Positions 12,491 to 22,425 are shown, counted from the first letter of the stretch. The stretch is 64,000 bases of DNA from Mauremys mutica (GCF_020497125.1 NC_059072.1:274952045-275016044); one strand, 5' to 3'. Translations and numbers: made by a program. The notes: generated by a model not told the origin, from the sequence alone.

Positions 12491-12545
12491 GCTACACTAA
12501 GTGCAATAAACAGGATAGCCTCCAATCTGCTGTTGGGCTTCTGCC

Positions 12546-13734
12546 CACATTCTTTCCTGCAGCTACCTAGGTTAATGATTTAATGGGTTTTTGTTTAGAT
12601 CAAGAAGTTTTGATTATAGTTTAGTTTAAAGGTTTTAAAGAATGGCAAGTGTATCTCGCCCCATTCCCACTCCCCTTCCAAATTCCCTGTGGAAACTCCC
12701 TGTTAGCGGCCCTTGTTAGTGGCTCCTGTTTGTTATGTTCTTATTACGTCAGTGGAGTTACCCTATGCCTACACCAGTGCAACTGACAGTAAAATCTGGC
12801 CTACAGTGTGCAGAGATCTCTTGATCTGTTTTTGTGTGTGTTTAATATATTTGTCATTGCAGTTATTATGGGCTAGACAATGCTAATATGACAGAGTTCA
12901 TAATACAGTGAAGTGTGGAGCTCCAACACCCCAGAGGGCTCACAAAGAGGCATTGTGCTGGGAGGCAGAAAATCTCCTGGAGCTTCCTGGCTGCAGGGTG
13001 GGGAGTGTGCTCTCTGTAACGTTTCATGTGATGAAGCACACTGTCCTTAATGTAGCTGTCCATCTCTACTGGTTAGTTCATAGGAGAGGGTGGAGCAAGT
13101 GCTATTTTTTTTAAAGCATTGTCTCTTATAAAGACTGAGAGATAGCCTCCTCCTCTTTCTGGCTTACCGTAGCAGAGCAGGTTTATAGCTCTCCCTCCTT
13201 CTTGGTACACTGAGATCTCTCCATCCAGCTTTTATCTTCTTTAGCCAAAGGGCAAAGCTATGGCTCTGCCTATTCCAATTCCCTCTCCACCCTTAACTAC
13301 AGGGCTTGTAGCAAACTCAGACTGACTATCTATAATGCTTGTGGTAGTGTGAAGACCTCCCCCGCTAAAGAGGCAGACAACACTCCCACCACTTCTGGGT
13401 TCTGTTTGTCCAGGCTAGAGCTGTATTGGTGAGGTGGCTTGTGTAATGGAAGCTAAACTGTATTGTACTGTTCAGCCATGGGGTGATGTTGTGTGTAAAA
13501 TACCTTATTTAAAGGAAACTCAGCCATACCTGGCAGAGCAATATATGATCTTATGATGAACCCATTTAGTTTGTATAAGCAAGCTCTGTGACCAGTAACT
13601 GATACAGAAGAGTATGATAGCTTCCATCCCCTTTCTGCTGCTCATGTGGTGTAGGACTTTGCTTTTAAATAAGCAGACACTTTCCCCTACCCCGCCTAGG
13701 CAGGAGCTAACCCTAAAAGTGAAATGCCCTAGGA
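12546..13734. other. No recognised gene
   Basis: Short frames without recognisable domains and no repeat end I can name. Confidence 0.4.
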
Positions 13735-13906
13735 CAGGGATCATCAACCTTCAGCACACGCTGCTTTCTGCAGCTCCGATTGGCCAGGAACAGCGAGCCA
13801 CAGCCACTGGTAGCTGCAGGGGGATGTGTCTGCAGATGGTCAATGTAAACAAAATGTCTCGCAGCCCACCAGTGGATTACCCTGATGGTCCACATGTCAA
13901 AGGTTG
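13735..13906. mobile_element. hAT-like MITE (diverged)
   Basis: Starts 'cagggatcatcaacctt' and ends '...gtcaaaggttg', resembling the hAT MITE family seen at 27920, 36106 and 40534, including the 'caatgtaaacaaa' inner word. An identical 8-mer, ccctagga, flanks it at 13727-13734 and 13907-13914, the target duplication length of hAT transposons. The right terminus lacks the last dozen bases of the family consensus, so the right edge may be shortened or the flank match partly chance. Confidence 0.6.
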
Positions 13907-13914
13907 CCCTAGGA

Positions 13915-15129
13915 TGCCATCTACTTAGCTTACCTCCAACACCAGCCTTGCCTCACCATCCTCTTTTGAAATATCATTCCAAGGGGGGAACAATTCTGTA
14001 GCACCCGCTGAACATAGCAGAGGTAATTCTGGGCCCCTTACTCCCTCACTGCATACATTGCATGTAAAAGGGATGGGGGCATGAATTTGCCCTATGTAAT
14101 TAAATATTAAATTGTGAGTATATTCAACCTTTTTTCCCCTTGTAAATAAACAGTGAAACATTGTCTTATCCACCACAACATTTGAAAAGAATACAAAACC
14201 ATCCATAGACACAGCAAGAATCATATTTTAGATAATTACATTGATTATCCCATCTGTCACTTACCTTTGCAATAAGTCTAACCAAATGCATGAATATCTT
14301 TAATCTCTACTGACCCTATGAAGATTGACACTATTTTGAAACTCCTCAAAAATCTGTTTCAGAATAACTTCTAAATTGATTCCCTTCACATTTTTCATTA
14401 TGAGGCTAAACTTTCAGACCTAGTTTAACAGTCAAAATGGCGGAAGATAATTCAGCCTCTTCAATGTCCTTAGAATCTTGCTGGCTTCAGCAATAAAGAA
14501 AAGCACAAATGCACAGTAACAGAGAGAAACAACGAACACCATAATGAGGAGAAGATTATAGAATTGACAATGGACAGCACATTAGATCGTAATATAGTAG
14601 CAAATATGGCCAATGTGATCTTTGGCTGTACTCAGAAGTATCATATCAGGGATCAGAATCCCTCTGTATACTGTGTTCTGTTACAGGCCAATTAATACCA
14701 GAAAGACATAGACAAGTAGAGGGAGTTCTAAAAATAGTGGAAACAAACAAACTGGGGGCTAGAGAAAGTGATTCATAGGGAAAACAATGGTGTGCACATA
14801 AGAATATTTTTAGATTACTGATATCTCATCCTCCATCTAGCTCATCCTTTATTTTTGTCTGATCTATACAGTGTACCTCATTATCAGTAATCTAGATTAC
14901 AAACTTTTAAGTGAGAAATTGTTTGTCTTTTTTACTTCACTTTTGTACAGAACCTAGTTTGGGGGCTACTGGCACTTCTGTACCTAATTAATAATACTAA
15001 GAGCTACTGTAACTACATATACTTGGTAAAACAATGACTACAAATAATGTGATTTATATAGTACATTTTGTAAATGTACTATATAAACACTGAGGAGACA
15101 GGGTGGAACATGACATATAACTAGTAGTA
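13915..15129. other. No recognised gene
   Basis: AT-rich, short frames only, immediately left of the retroviral insertion. Confidence 0.45.
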
Positions 15130-15133
15130 ATAG
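15130..15133. repeat. Retrovirus target duplication, left
   Basis: atag, identical to the right copy at 24260-24263; the pair defines the insertion. Confidence 0.85.
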
Positions 15134-16181
15134 TGTTGCCTGATTTGGGGAGGGTTAGTAGGGACAGTGGAATTTATCCACTTAATTTAGTTTTATTTAA
15201 TAATTAATTTCCTAATTAATTAAGAATGTTAGTAATAATTAATAGATATTAATAATATGGGTATGGCTCGCCAATATGTGTGATCAGAAGATAAAAGTTC
15301 GTCTTGAATCAGGCTTCACAGAATTTATACAAGGAGATTGGGTTATAACAGGAATTTACACTGAGACAGAATTAGTCAAACAAGACCTTTTATTTAAAAC
15401 CAATAAAACAAGAAGTAAATGTAAAATGTTAAAAGCAGTTTGATTACAAAGTTACAAAATATCACAGTTCTTTAAGAGATATGATATGATATGATATCTA
15501 ATGCACTTTGCAGCAAATATTACTAGAGTGAATTTCACACCTCTGCTAGAGGAAGTATAGTTATAAAGAAACTGGTTATGAATTAAACCCTTCTTAGCAT
15601 AGATGCTTTAGAGGTGAAGTAGAAATTAAGAATTATTTCATACTTACAGCTGTGAAAGGATAGAACACTACGACTTATCATTAGTTGACAGCTTTCGTAG
15701 GTGTAGGCAGGGTGAGGCGATGAGAATAGAAGGATGGGTGTATCGCCTGCTCTAATGGTGGATTATCACACCTTTTATAGGGAGAACTCCTTCCTCTTAC
15801 GCCCAAATTTGGCTTTCCCCATGGAAAGGTGAGGGTACCTGTTTTCATAGGCTGACCTTTGTATACGTATTAATGACAACTATCTACGTATCTTGTGGTG
15901 TACTTGTTAGGTCTTTTGCACCTAACTAGGTGAAAGGTTAGCAGATATTCAGAAAGTCCCCAGACAATTTGCGTAGGTTTGTTTCCTAATATCACTTTTC
16001 TGAGTAAGGGTCTTAAAGGTTGCTTTCAGCGTCACAGAGGAAATAGGCCAGGATGTCTGGTTTAGAAGCTTCTAGGTATCTTGCGTTACAGCTATTGCAA
16101 ATTTCTATTAATCTATGCAGCCTACACACTTTATCAAAAAGACATTTTATACAGACCAACAGATTAATCCTCAGGGCTACA
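15134..16181 (-). repeat. Retrovirus 3' LTR
   Basis: 1,048 bp, beginning on the plus strand with 'tgttgcctgatttgggga' and ending 'cctcagggctaca'. Nearly identical to 23211-24259: I see g/a near 15224, t/g near 15519 and one missing c near 15914. It carries a TATAAAAGG box on the minus strand at 15771-15779 and an AATAAA signal at 15389-15394. A short 'atatg' array lies at about 15479-15497. Confidence 0.95.
15389..15394 (-). terminator. Polyadenylation signal in the 3' LTR
   Basis: AATAAA on the minus strand, about 380 bases after the TATA box, so the transcript would end in the LTR with a long R region. A second AATAAA-like word lies nearer the LTR end at about 15190, so the exact site is unsure. 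Confidence 0.45.
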
Positions 16182-16195
16182 CGCCCCCCTTTGAC
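16182..16195 (-). other. Polypurine tract of the retrovirus
   Basis: On the minus strand the sequence just before the 3' LTR reads TCAAAGGGGGGCG then TGTAGCC. A purine run directly against the LTR primes plus-strand DNA synthesis in retroviruses. It overlaps the edge of a hairpin (16193-16200 pairs with 16216-16223). Confidence 0.85.
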
Positions 16196-16225
16196 GGGGT
16201 GGTTTACATAAAGAAACCCCGTCAC

Positions 16226-17869
16226 CTAGGACTTAACATCTGTGGGGCCCTTTTTAGTTTCATACCTGGGCAAATTTTGGTAGGTATCAGGAATGGGCAC
16301 CATGTATATATATTCATCTTTATCCCCAGATGGTGCTCGTCTGTGCATTTGTTTAGGTGATTGTCTGGGTGTCTGTCTAGGTCTCTGCCTAGTTTTTGGC
16401 TTGGGTTTGTTGCGTTTATACAGCATATAACCTAACATAAGGAAATTAATCACAATCCCAATTCCTTGGATAATTATCCATACTTCTAATCCGAATTTTT
16501 CTTTAGAAGTTGTTGCAGGCTCATTCCCTTCATTCATTAATTGGGTAATAACTTGTTGGGCTTCATCCATATTATTAGTAATTTGAATGAGGTGAGTCTC
16601 TTTACGAGTCATTAAGGATTTCAGTTGCAACCCTAATGGTGGAATATAAGCCAGAAAAGTAGGTGTGCTTTGAATAGTTAAATTCTGGTAATCAGGGTTA
16701 GACTGAATAATGGTAATGTTCTCAAAAATAGGAATAGGGGAAATAACTTGATTTCCTATTACCGTGGGTTGCTTTGGGGTAAAACAGAAATTTGGCTCTG
16801 TGACAGGACACTCTAAGGGACCATACTGGTACCTCTTTTGGTTGGTAACCACGCAAAATTGGTTCCTTCCAACATAGGTCACCCTCTCCATCGGAGTCTT
16901 CCATGTGGTCAGCCTCACCAGGCATGACGATGATGAATTCTGTGCTTTCTCTCCCTGTAGTCCACACAAAACAGTGTCTGTTTCAAACACATTACACCTA
17001 CAGATATACTGGGGTCCCTTTTCAGAACAACAGGCCATCTGTGGTACCTTCCAAGTCTGAGTTGGAGTGTGATAGACTACCAGGGGAGGTGCATTAACGC
17101 GTTCCCTGTAGATGTCATCTTCGAGGTGACCTATAGAATGGATAGCAGCCAATTGCCTGTACACATCTCTGTCTGGGTCAAACACTGGTAACGAGACCGT
17201 GAATGAAACATACAAAGATCGTGCCATTATACAATCTTTTGTAAGAGAACAACTGTCTCGGTTGGGGTGAGGTGTCACAGATCCTATCTCTCTCATAGCA
17301 CCCACTGACAAATGCTGGCATGTATCCAAACAAGTGGATCTTTCCTTTTCCAGCTTCTGAAAACATTTAGGACAATACCAACTCATTAGTTGTTCATTCT
17401 TAATTAAGTCAGGGACTTCTCCTAATTTTAAGGATCGTAATGCATCAGTAATTGTACTTACAACATATTCCCCATATGCAGAACATATAATTTCTTTCCC
17501 CAAATGCTGATCTCTTTTCTGATCATTGTTTAAAGCAATTAACTTTAAAAGCAATTAACACATCTTTTTCCAACCACTAGAGGGTAGTGCAGTTACTTCC
17601 ACCAATTGATATTCAAAAGTAACATCCTCCCCCCGAATTCCCTTAACCTGTTGAATCGGGTTGTTGACCAGTTCTGGATTAAGTATAATAGTCCGTTCCT
17701 TCTTTGTTGGTATGTTTTGTTGCTTGGGCTCAGACAACTGAATACCATCTGGTCGTCTGGTTTCCTGGGGTTACAATAGTTCGGTTTCAGACTTAAGATT
17801 TTGGCATAGTCCTACCCTTAGAGCAACAATAAGGGTGTAATAAGTCAAAAATGTCAATGTCAATTTCAT
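16226..17869 (-). pseudogene. Retroviral Env with two nonsense codons
   Basis: The frame starts at an ATG overlapping the pol stop and opens with a hydrophobic signal-peptide-like stretch (residues 2-22). It has stops at codon 33 (TAA, 17771-17773) and codon 105 (TAA, 17555-17557), then stays open for 442 codons. Numbering in that last part: many Cys (58-235), N-glycosylation sites (206, 279, 291), a transmembrane helix at about 358-379, a basic tail with repeated 'RPRQTPRQSP' wording, then 'YIYM' (415-418) and 'YQNL' (425-428). I see no furin-type cleavage site followed by a fusion peptide and no CX6CC, both usual in class I retroviral Env. Total length of 547 codons is short. Role as surface glycoprotein is inferred from position, signal peptide, glycosylation and membrane anchor; the family is not recognised. 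Confidence 0.8.
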
Positions 17870-20022
17870 GGTTGCAAACTGCTGGGCTCCAATTGTTGCG
17901 ATTTCGTCTGATCACTTAAGTCCTGAGGAGGAAGTTGCTCCTGCGACCTGGACGATCGATACAGCTTTAACTGGTTAGCATGATAAATCTTGTCTCTATT
18001 ATGCTTTCCTCCTGTTACTCTGATCTTATATACTGCTGAACTGAGTTTATCAATGATTTGGAAAGGTCCAATCCATCGATTACACAACCCATGTTCTGGT
18101 GACTTATATGACAATAACATTACTTGATCTCCTACCTCCCAAGTATTCTCTCTCTGGTTTTTGTCAAAGTAAGCCTTTGCCTTATGTCTGGATTTTCCCA
18201 ATTTAGCAGCTACCTGCAAGTGAATGTGATTTAAATGTTTTTGCAGATTTTGCAGGTAGGTATCCATTTTTATTCCCTCTAATTGAGTGCCACTAGCTTG
18301 CCAAATTAAATCTTCTGGTAATCTCATTGTTCGGCCTGTCATCACTTCAAAAGGTGTTTTATCAGTAGATGCAGCCGGTGTCGCCCTCAATGCCATTAAA
18401 ATTAAAGGCATGAGAGTGTCCCAGTTACGTCCATTGGCATCAACCAGTTTCCTCAACATCACTTTTATAGTCCGATTGGTTCGTTCCACCATCCCAGATG
18501 ACTGTGGTCTGTATGGGATGTGTAGTCTCTGCGGGACTCCCATCAATTTAAGACAATCCCTAAAGAACTGTCCTGTAAAATGTGATCCCTGGTCTGATTC
18601 TACCTTTGCAGGGATCCCCCAGCGAGAGAAGATTTGTTCTACCAAGACCTTGGCAGTGGCTTTTGCAGTATTGGCTTTAAGAGGAAATGCCTCTATCCAC
18701 TTTGAGAAAGGATCGATAATCACCAATAAATATTGATTACCTCTTTGGGTCCTTGGCAAAGGACCTACAAAGTCAATCTGCAAAGCCATCCACGGACCTT
18801 CATACACCTGGGATCTTAGTGGCGCATTTCTTTTGGATGGAGTAGGATTAGCTTGGGCACATGCCAGACAATTTTCACAATATTGTTGCACATCCATCCT
18901 AAGAAGTGGCCACCACCCTACAGATGCAAGACGTTGGACAGTTTTGTCCACTCCCTGATGTCCTCCTGTAGGAGTGTCATGGACCATGTACATCATTTCC
19001 CTCCGTAGGTGAGCTGGAACTACCCACACAGGGAAAGGACCTCCTGTATACATGAGAACTCCATCTATGACTTGTAACTGCTGTTCATGTCGTTTGTACA
19101 AAGGGTCTATTGTTAGTGATCCCTCTTTGTCTATTTTGGAAAGCTCTAGAATTACTTTTATTATGTCCTTATCCAATTTTTGCATGTCTTTTAGATCTGG
19201 TATTTTGGGTTGTACCAATTTAGTTGCTGTGACCTGGTTTAGGCGTCTGTAGTCTATTGTGAGATGCCACGAACCATCCGGTTTCTTAACAGGCCAAATA
19301 GGTGAATTTGCAGTGGAAGTACATTTTCGTAGTACTCCCTGTGTCAACAAAGACTTAATAGTCTTTTCTATGTATGGATTTGCTTGTTCTGGGTAAGGAT
19401 ACTGTTTTTGGGCTGAAATTTCTCCTCCTTCCAGAACAATAGTGACGGCCATGCATCCACAGTCATGTTTGTGTTTAGCAAAGGCATCTGCATGTTTGTA
19501 CAGTAATGCCTGTAACTCAGGTTGGTCTGCATGTTTAGCCACTATTTCGTCCAAATCATACCCTTCAGGTTCAAAGTCCTCCACTGGAGATACCATGCCA
19601 CACTCAGGTATGACTACTGGAGAGTCATCCTTTTCCTGTTCTACTGAAAGACACAATAATTGGTTACACAAATCAAGAACACATCCCTGTTTGTATAAGA
19701 AATCAGCTCCCAATAAGGAATTCTTTGGGTCTGCTAACTTCATTAATGCAAAAGTATGATTCTTTCTTAGGTGACCTATTTGTACTTCAAGGGGTGTAGA
19801 AAGTGTGGTAGTAACCTGATTACTTGCAAAGGTTGCAAGTGTCTTGGTACATCCTGATGATAGAGGAGAGGATCTAGGATCCTCGACATGGAGAATACTG
19901 ATTGCTGCTCCAGTATCTATAATGAGATTCCTGTCTAGTCCCTCTATCACTGCAGATATTGTGGGTCTTCCACTTGTATCTCTGCCTAAAGGGGTTATGA
20001 CTACACTCGGGGTTGTTTGTAG
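17866..20022 (-). CDS. Retroviral Pro-Pol, RT/RNase H deleted in frame
   Basis: 718 codons after the gag UGA, in the gag frame. Numbering from the GTG at 19950: protease with 'LIIDTGAAIS' (catalytic D12) and 'SLLGADFL' (77-84); RT fingers 183-240 ('SPIWPVKKPDGSW', 'IDYRRLN'); then, at about 240-246 (nt near 19215-19230), the sequence passes straight into the linker before integrase. The RT palm with YxDD, thumb and RNase H, some 500 residues in relatives, are missing. Integrase is complete by eye: H324, H331, C358, C361; D393 ('QIDFVG'), D453 ('ESDQGSHF'), E489 ('MVERTNR') with 35 residues between the last two; GPF at 628-630. It ends TGA overlapping the env ATG (ATGA). Confidence 0.9.
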   Translation of the reverse strand, partial: LQTTPSVVITPLGRDTSGRPTISAVIEGLDRNLIIDTGAAISILHVEDPRSSPLSSGCTKTLATFASNQVTTTLSTPLEVQIGHLRKNHTFALMKLADPKNSLLGADFLYKQGCVLDLCNQLLCLSVEQEKDDSPVVIPECGMVSPVEDFEPEGYDLDEIVAKHADQPELQALLYKHADAFAKHKHDCGCMAVTIVLEGGEISAQKQYPYPEQANPYIEKTIKSLLTQGVLRKCTSTANSPIWPVKKPDGSWHLTIDYRRLNQVTATKLVQPKIPDLKDMQKLDKDIIKVILELSKIDKEGSLTIDPLYKRHEQQLQVIDGVLMYTGGPFPVWVVPAHLRREMMYMVHDTPTGGHQGVDKTVQRLASVGWWPLLRMDVQQYCENCLACAQANPTPSKRNAPLRSQVYEGPWMALQIDFVGPLPRTQRGNQYLLVIIDPFSKWIEAFPLKANTAKATAKVLVEQIFSRWGIPAKVESDQGSHFTGQFFRDCLKLMGVPQRLHIPYRPQSSGMVERTNRTIKVMLRKLVDANGRNWDTLMPLILMALRATPAASTDKTPFEVMTGRTMRLPEDLIWQASGTQLEGIKMDTYLQNLQKHLNHIHLQVAAKLGKSRHKAKAYFDKNQRENTWEVGDQVMLLSYKSPEHGLCNRWIGPFQIIDKLSSAVYKIRVTGGKHNRDKIYHANQLKLYRSSRSQEQLPPQDLSDQTKSQQLEPSSLQP

Positions 20023-20025
20023 TCA
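20017..20025 (-). promoter_or_regulatory. Gag stop codon in a UGA-CUA readthrough context
   Basis: On the minus strand the gag end reads GCA TGA CTA CAA. The frame stays open past the stop into the protease with no other stop. UGA followed by CUA is an established readthrough-permitting context in viral and animal mRNAs. Gammaretroviruses make Gag-Pol by stop readthrough in the same arrangement, usually at UAG with a pseudoknot. Use of the site here is inference. Confidence 0.7.
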
Positions 20026-22425
20026 TGCAGCATATGCTGTCAGATAATCAAGGGGTTCCTCCTCTATCTCCTCAGAGGCAGCCAATTCTGGAGGAGTGGC
20101 TGTCCACTGGGGAAAAGGGGATGGATCGACGGAGGCCACTGGATGGTTCAAGGTTGCTGAGCCTTGGCCTTCCATCATCATCAGCTCATTCACACGGGCA
20201 TGAAGTTCTCGGATAGCCTGTCGTTGAGCCTCAAGCGTCTGTTGCACTGTTTTAAACATTTTCACAACTGAGTCCTCAGTTTTGTGCAAAGGCGGTGATT
20301 TAGGTCTCTGCAGACGTGAACTGTTCTGTGCAGCATCTGAAAAGAAAGGAACACGATCCCGGGCTCCTGCATAGGATCCAAACGCATAACCCTGTCGAGG
20401 GGCCTGGCCACTCGAAGGTCCAGGGTTATTACGTGGGTTAGGGTCATTTTGCCAACGTTGATACTTAGGAAATTTAGGAACTCCTCGTCCTAATCCTGGC
20501 TGAGGTTGAGGTCCCTCAATCCTCACCGTAGGATTAGTTTGTGGTTCCTGAAGTACTGCAACCGGGGCTCCACGCCGACCTAATTTAGAGCCTCCCTGTG
20601 CATGTGCTTTAGCCAGCAAGGCTAATGTTCTTTTTAAAGAAATATCATCAGTAATATGCATATTAACCATTTCTCTTAACTGAGGAAGAGAATTATTAAC
20701 AAGCAGACTGATATATGGCAGTTCATCTGTTTCTTCTTTGATATGACTCCGCCAAGCTGCACTTAACCGCAAATGAAACTGATGTGGAGTTTCATTAGGT
20801 TTTTGCTTTAAGTTAGACAGAATTGCTACTCCAGCTTGCCCTGGGTGCTGGTTATGTTCCAATAGGGCTACTGTCTCTTGAAAAGTTTTCTCTCCTACCC
20901 TAAACTTAAGTGGCAAAGTACTCCACAATGCTCGATTCACTGTGAGTTGTAAGATTTTAACCCAATCTTCCCTTGGTAAGCCAAACACTTTTGCTGTCTC
21001 CTGCACACGTTGTGCATGCATAGCAACTGAAGAATCCTCCATCATTCCTACTTGCTTAGCTACCAGGTCTAAGGTTTTAATATCTGTAACAACTGCTACA
21101 GGACAATCAGAATTGGAACCTGCAGTTCCTTCTTCTGGATCTGAATCTGAGCTTTCATTTGAGCTTTCATCTACAATTTCTATTCCTTGCCTCCTTCTAC
21201 CTGGATTCACATTTTCCTCATCTGAACCATCAAAACTTTCCACTGGAGATAATCCTGGGTATCTAGGATAATTTTCCATGAAATGTCTATGGCTTACATT
21301 CAAAGTGTCTCCACACTGACGCAGGACATCCCTTAGTCCACTAAAGTCTGGCGTGGTAGGGCGTTCTACCGATATACTAGGTGATACCAGCATATACCAC
21401 GGGGGTGTAGAGGACCCATGAAATTCCTGGGGTCTAGGCAATGTTGATTGCCCGTATGCCAATAAATGTCCACCCAAAGGGACTGGATTTTCTACTCTAT
21501 ATGGTGCTAATGTAACATTGGGTGGAGGAGCAGGAATTCTATTCCCTGCTTGTTGTTGTAGCTCTCTTTGTAACTTAGAGATCACTACATCACATGCATT
21601 AGCTACCTGTGTTACCTGTGATACGGCCTCTTCTAACCCTTGAACAATGACCGATTCTAAAGGTACTGCCTCTGCACTCACAGAAGCTGTCTCTACAGAA
21701 GCAGAAATCTTTTCCTCTTTCTCTGCTTCTCTGTTTGTGTCACTAACTACTTCACTGACTGTGACACTTGTCTCCGCCTCCTGAACTGTCACTTCAGAAC
21801 TTCCGTCCTCTACCAGCAGACTGTCAGTGACTGCTGCACTGCCAATTTCCTCTGACTCCACAGATTCAACTTGCAAATTCGCTTCTGAAGGTACTGTGTC
21901 TGCTTGAGCTAATTCTCTTGTTTTACTTCTAGTCACTGGTCCAATATGATTTTCTACCTCTCTCGGATCCACCATACCAATAGGGATGGGAATCAATTCT
22001 TCAACCTCCTCTGCTATATCTTCTCCCTTTTCTAGTTCTTTAATCTTTTCCAACAGCCGACCACGGTCTACTCTATAGGCTATCAGCATCTGCTGAACTT
22101 CCCTGAGTAACTCCATCTTTTTATCCAATTTCTTTCCCAATGAACTACAAGCTACAAGCAAGCATTCAACAGCTATTCCCTTCACCACCTTAGCTTTTTT
22201 CTTTTTCTGCTCTGTTTCATCCTCAAATACATTACTCACAAAACCCCACGGGTTTCTCTGCTCAGAAATCATTCCACTATTTCTCAGCTGCTCCAAACCT
22301 CCACCATGTTCCTGAATATATTTCCTAGCAAAGTTTTCCAAAGCTAAACTGCTAGAAATTCCAACACACTCCACTCCTGTTCTATCTTCACTTTTAACAC
22401 TCTTACTACGAAATAGAGAATTCAT
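20023..22425 (-). CDS. Retroviral Gag polyprotein
   Basis: An unbroken frame of 800 codons starting with ATG. It would build the particle core. Seen: a Lys-rich patch (73-79), a helical stretch with heptads (100-140), a long acidic Ser/Thr/Val-rich spacer (170-260), a PPWY late-domain motif at 341-344 (PPxY, used by retroviruses to recruit NEDD4-type ligases for budding), an acidic stretch (400-435), a capsid-like helical region with an MHR-like block (540-558, 'QKPNETPHQFHLRLSAAW'), a Gly/Arg/Pro-rich region (610-690) and a C-terminal coiled-coil-like segment (717-752). No CCHC zinc knuckle is present and no Gly follows Met1, so N-myristoylation is not expected. It ends at UGA with pol following in the same frame. 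No lesion seen. Confidence 0.9.
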   Translation of the reverse strand: MNSLFRSKSVKSEDRTGVECVGISSSLALENFARKYIQEHGGGLEQLRNSGMISEQRNPWGFVSNVFEDETEQKKKKAKVVKGIAVECLLVACSSLGKKLDKKMELLREVQQMLIAYRVDRGRLLEKIKELEKGEDIAEEVEELIPIPIGMVDPREVENHIGPVTRSKTRELAQADTVPSEANLQVESVESEEIGSAAVTDSLLVEDGSSEVTVQEAETSVTVSEVVSDTNREAEKEEKISASVETASVSAEAVPLESVIVQGLEEAVSQVTQVANACDVVISKLQRELQQQAGNRIPAPPPNVTLAPYRVENPVPLGGHLLAYGQSTLPRPQEFHGSSTPPWYMLVSPSISVERPTTPDFSGLRDVLRQCGDTLNVSHRHFMENYPRYPGLSPVESFDGSDEENVNPGRRRQGIEIVDESSNESSDSDPEEGTAGSNSDCPVAVVTDIKTLDLVAKQVGMMEDSSVAMHAQRVQETAKVFGLPREDWVKILQLTVNRALWSTLPLKFRVGEKTFQETVALLEHNQHPGQAGVAILSNLKQKPNETPHQFHLRLSAAWRSHIKEETDELPYISLLVNNSLPQLREMVNMHITDDISLKRTLALLAKAHAQGGSKLGRRGAPVAVLQEPQTNPTVRIEGPQPQPGLGRGVPKFPKYQRWQNDPNPRNNPGPSSGQAPRQGYAFGSYAGARDRVPFFSDAAQNSSRLQRPKSPPLHKTEDSVVKMFKTVQQTLEAQRQAIRELHARVNELMMMEGQGSATLNHPVASVDPSPFPQWTATPPELAASEEIEEEPLDYLTAYAA

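Larger units (their letters stand above)
8907..12545 (-). mobile_element. CR1 LINE, nearly full length
   Basis: A CR1 reading leftwards with its 3' tail at 8907-8935 (reverse complement: 'ggccattcttatgttcttat') and its 5' part near 12545. In order on the minus strand it carries an ORF1 remnant (about 12490-11797), an endonuclease remnant (about 11314-10581) and an RT (about 10511-9400). The length of about 3.6 kb is near that of long CR1s. All frames are broken, so it is inactive. Its last 1.8 kb is homologous to, and inverted against, the CR1 at 7079-8906. The 5' edge is approximate. Confidence 0.85.

Noticed and set aside
7079..12545. A single host gene with reverse-transcriptase-like exons
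   Set aside because: Both strands carry CR1 with typical 3' tails and broken frames, so they are LINE copies and not exons.
15479..15497. 'atatg' array in the LTR considered as a CRISPR-like or enhancer repeat
   Set aside because: A short perfect microsatellite-type run present in both LTRs; nothing more can be claimed.
18287..19759. Plus-strand frames across the retroviral pol
   Set aside because: They are antisense shadows of the pol frame; no domain or start context.
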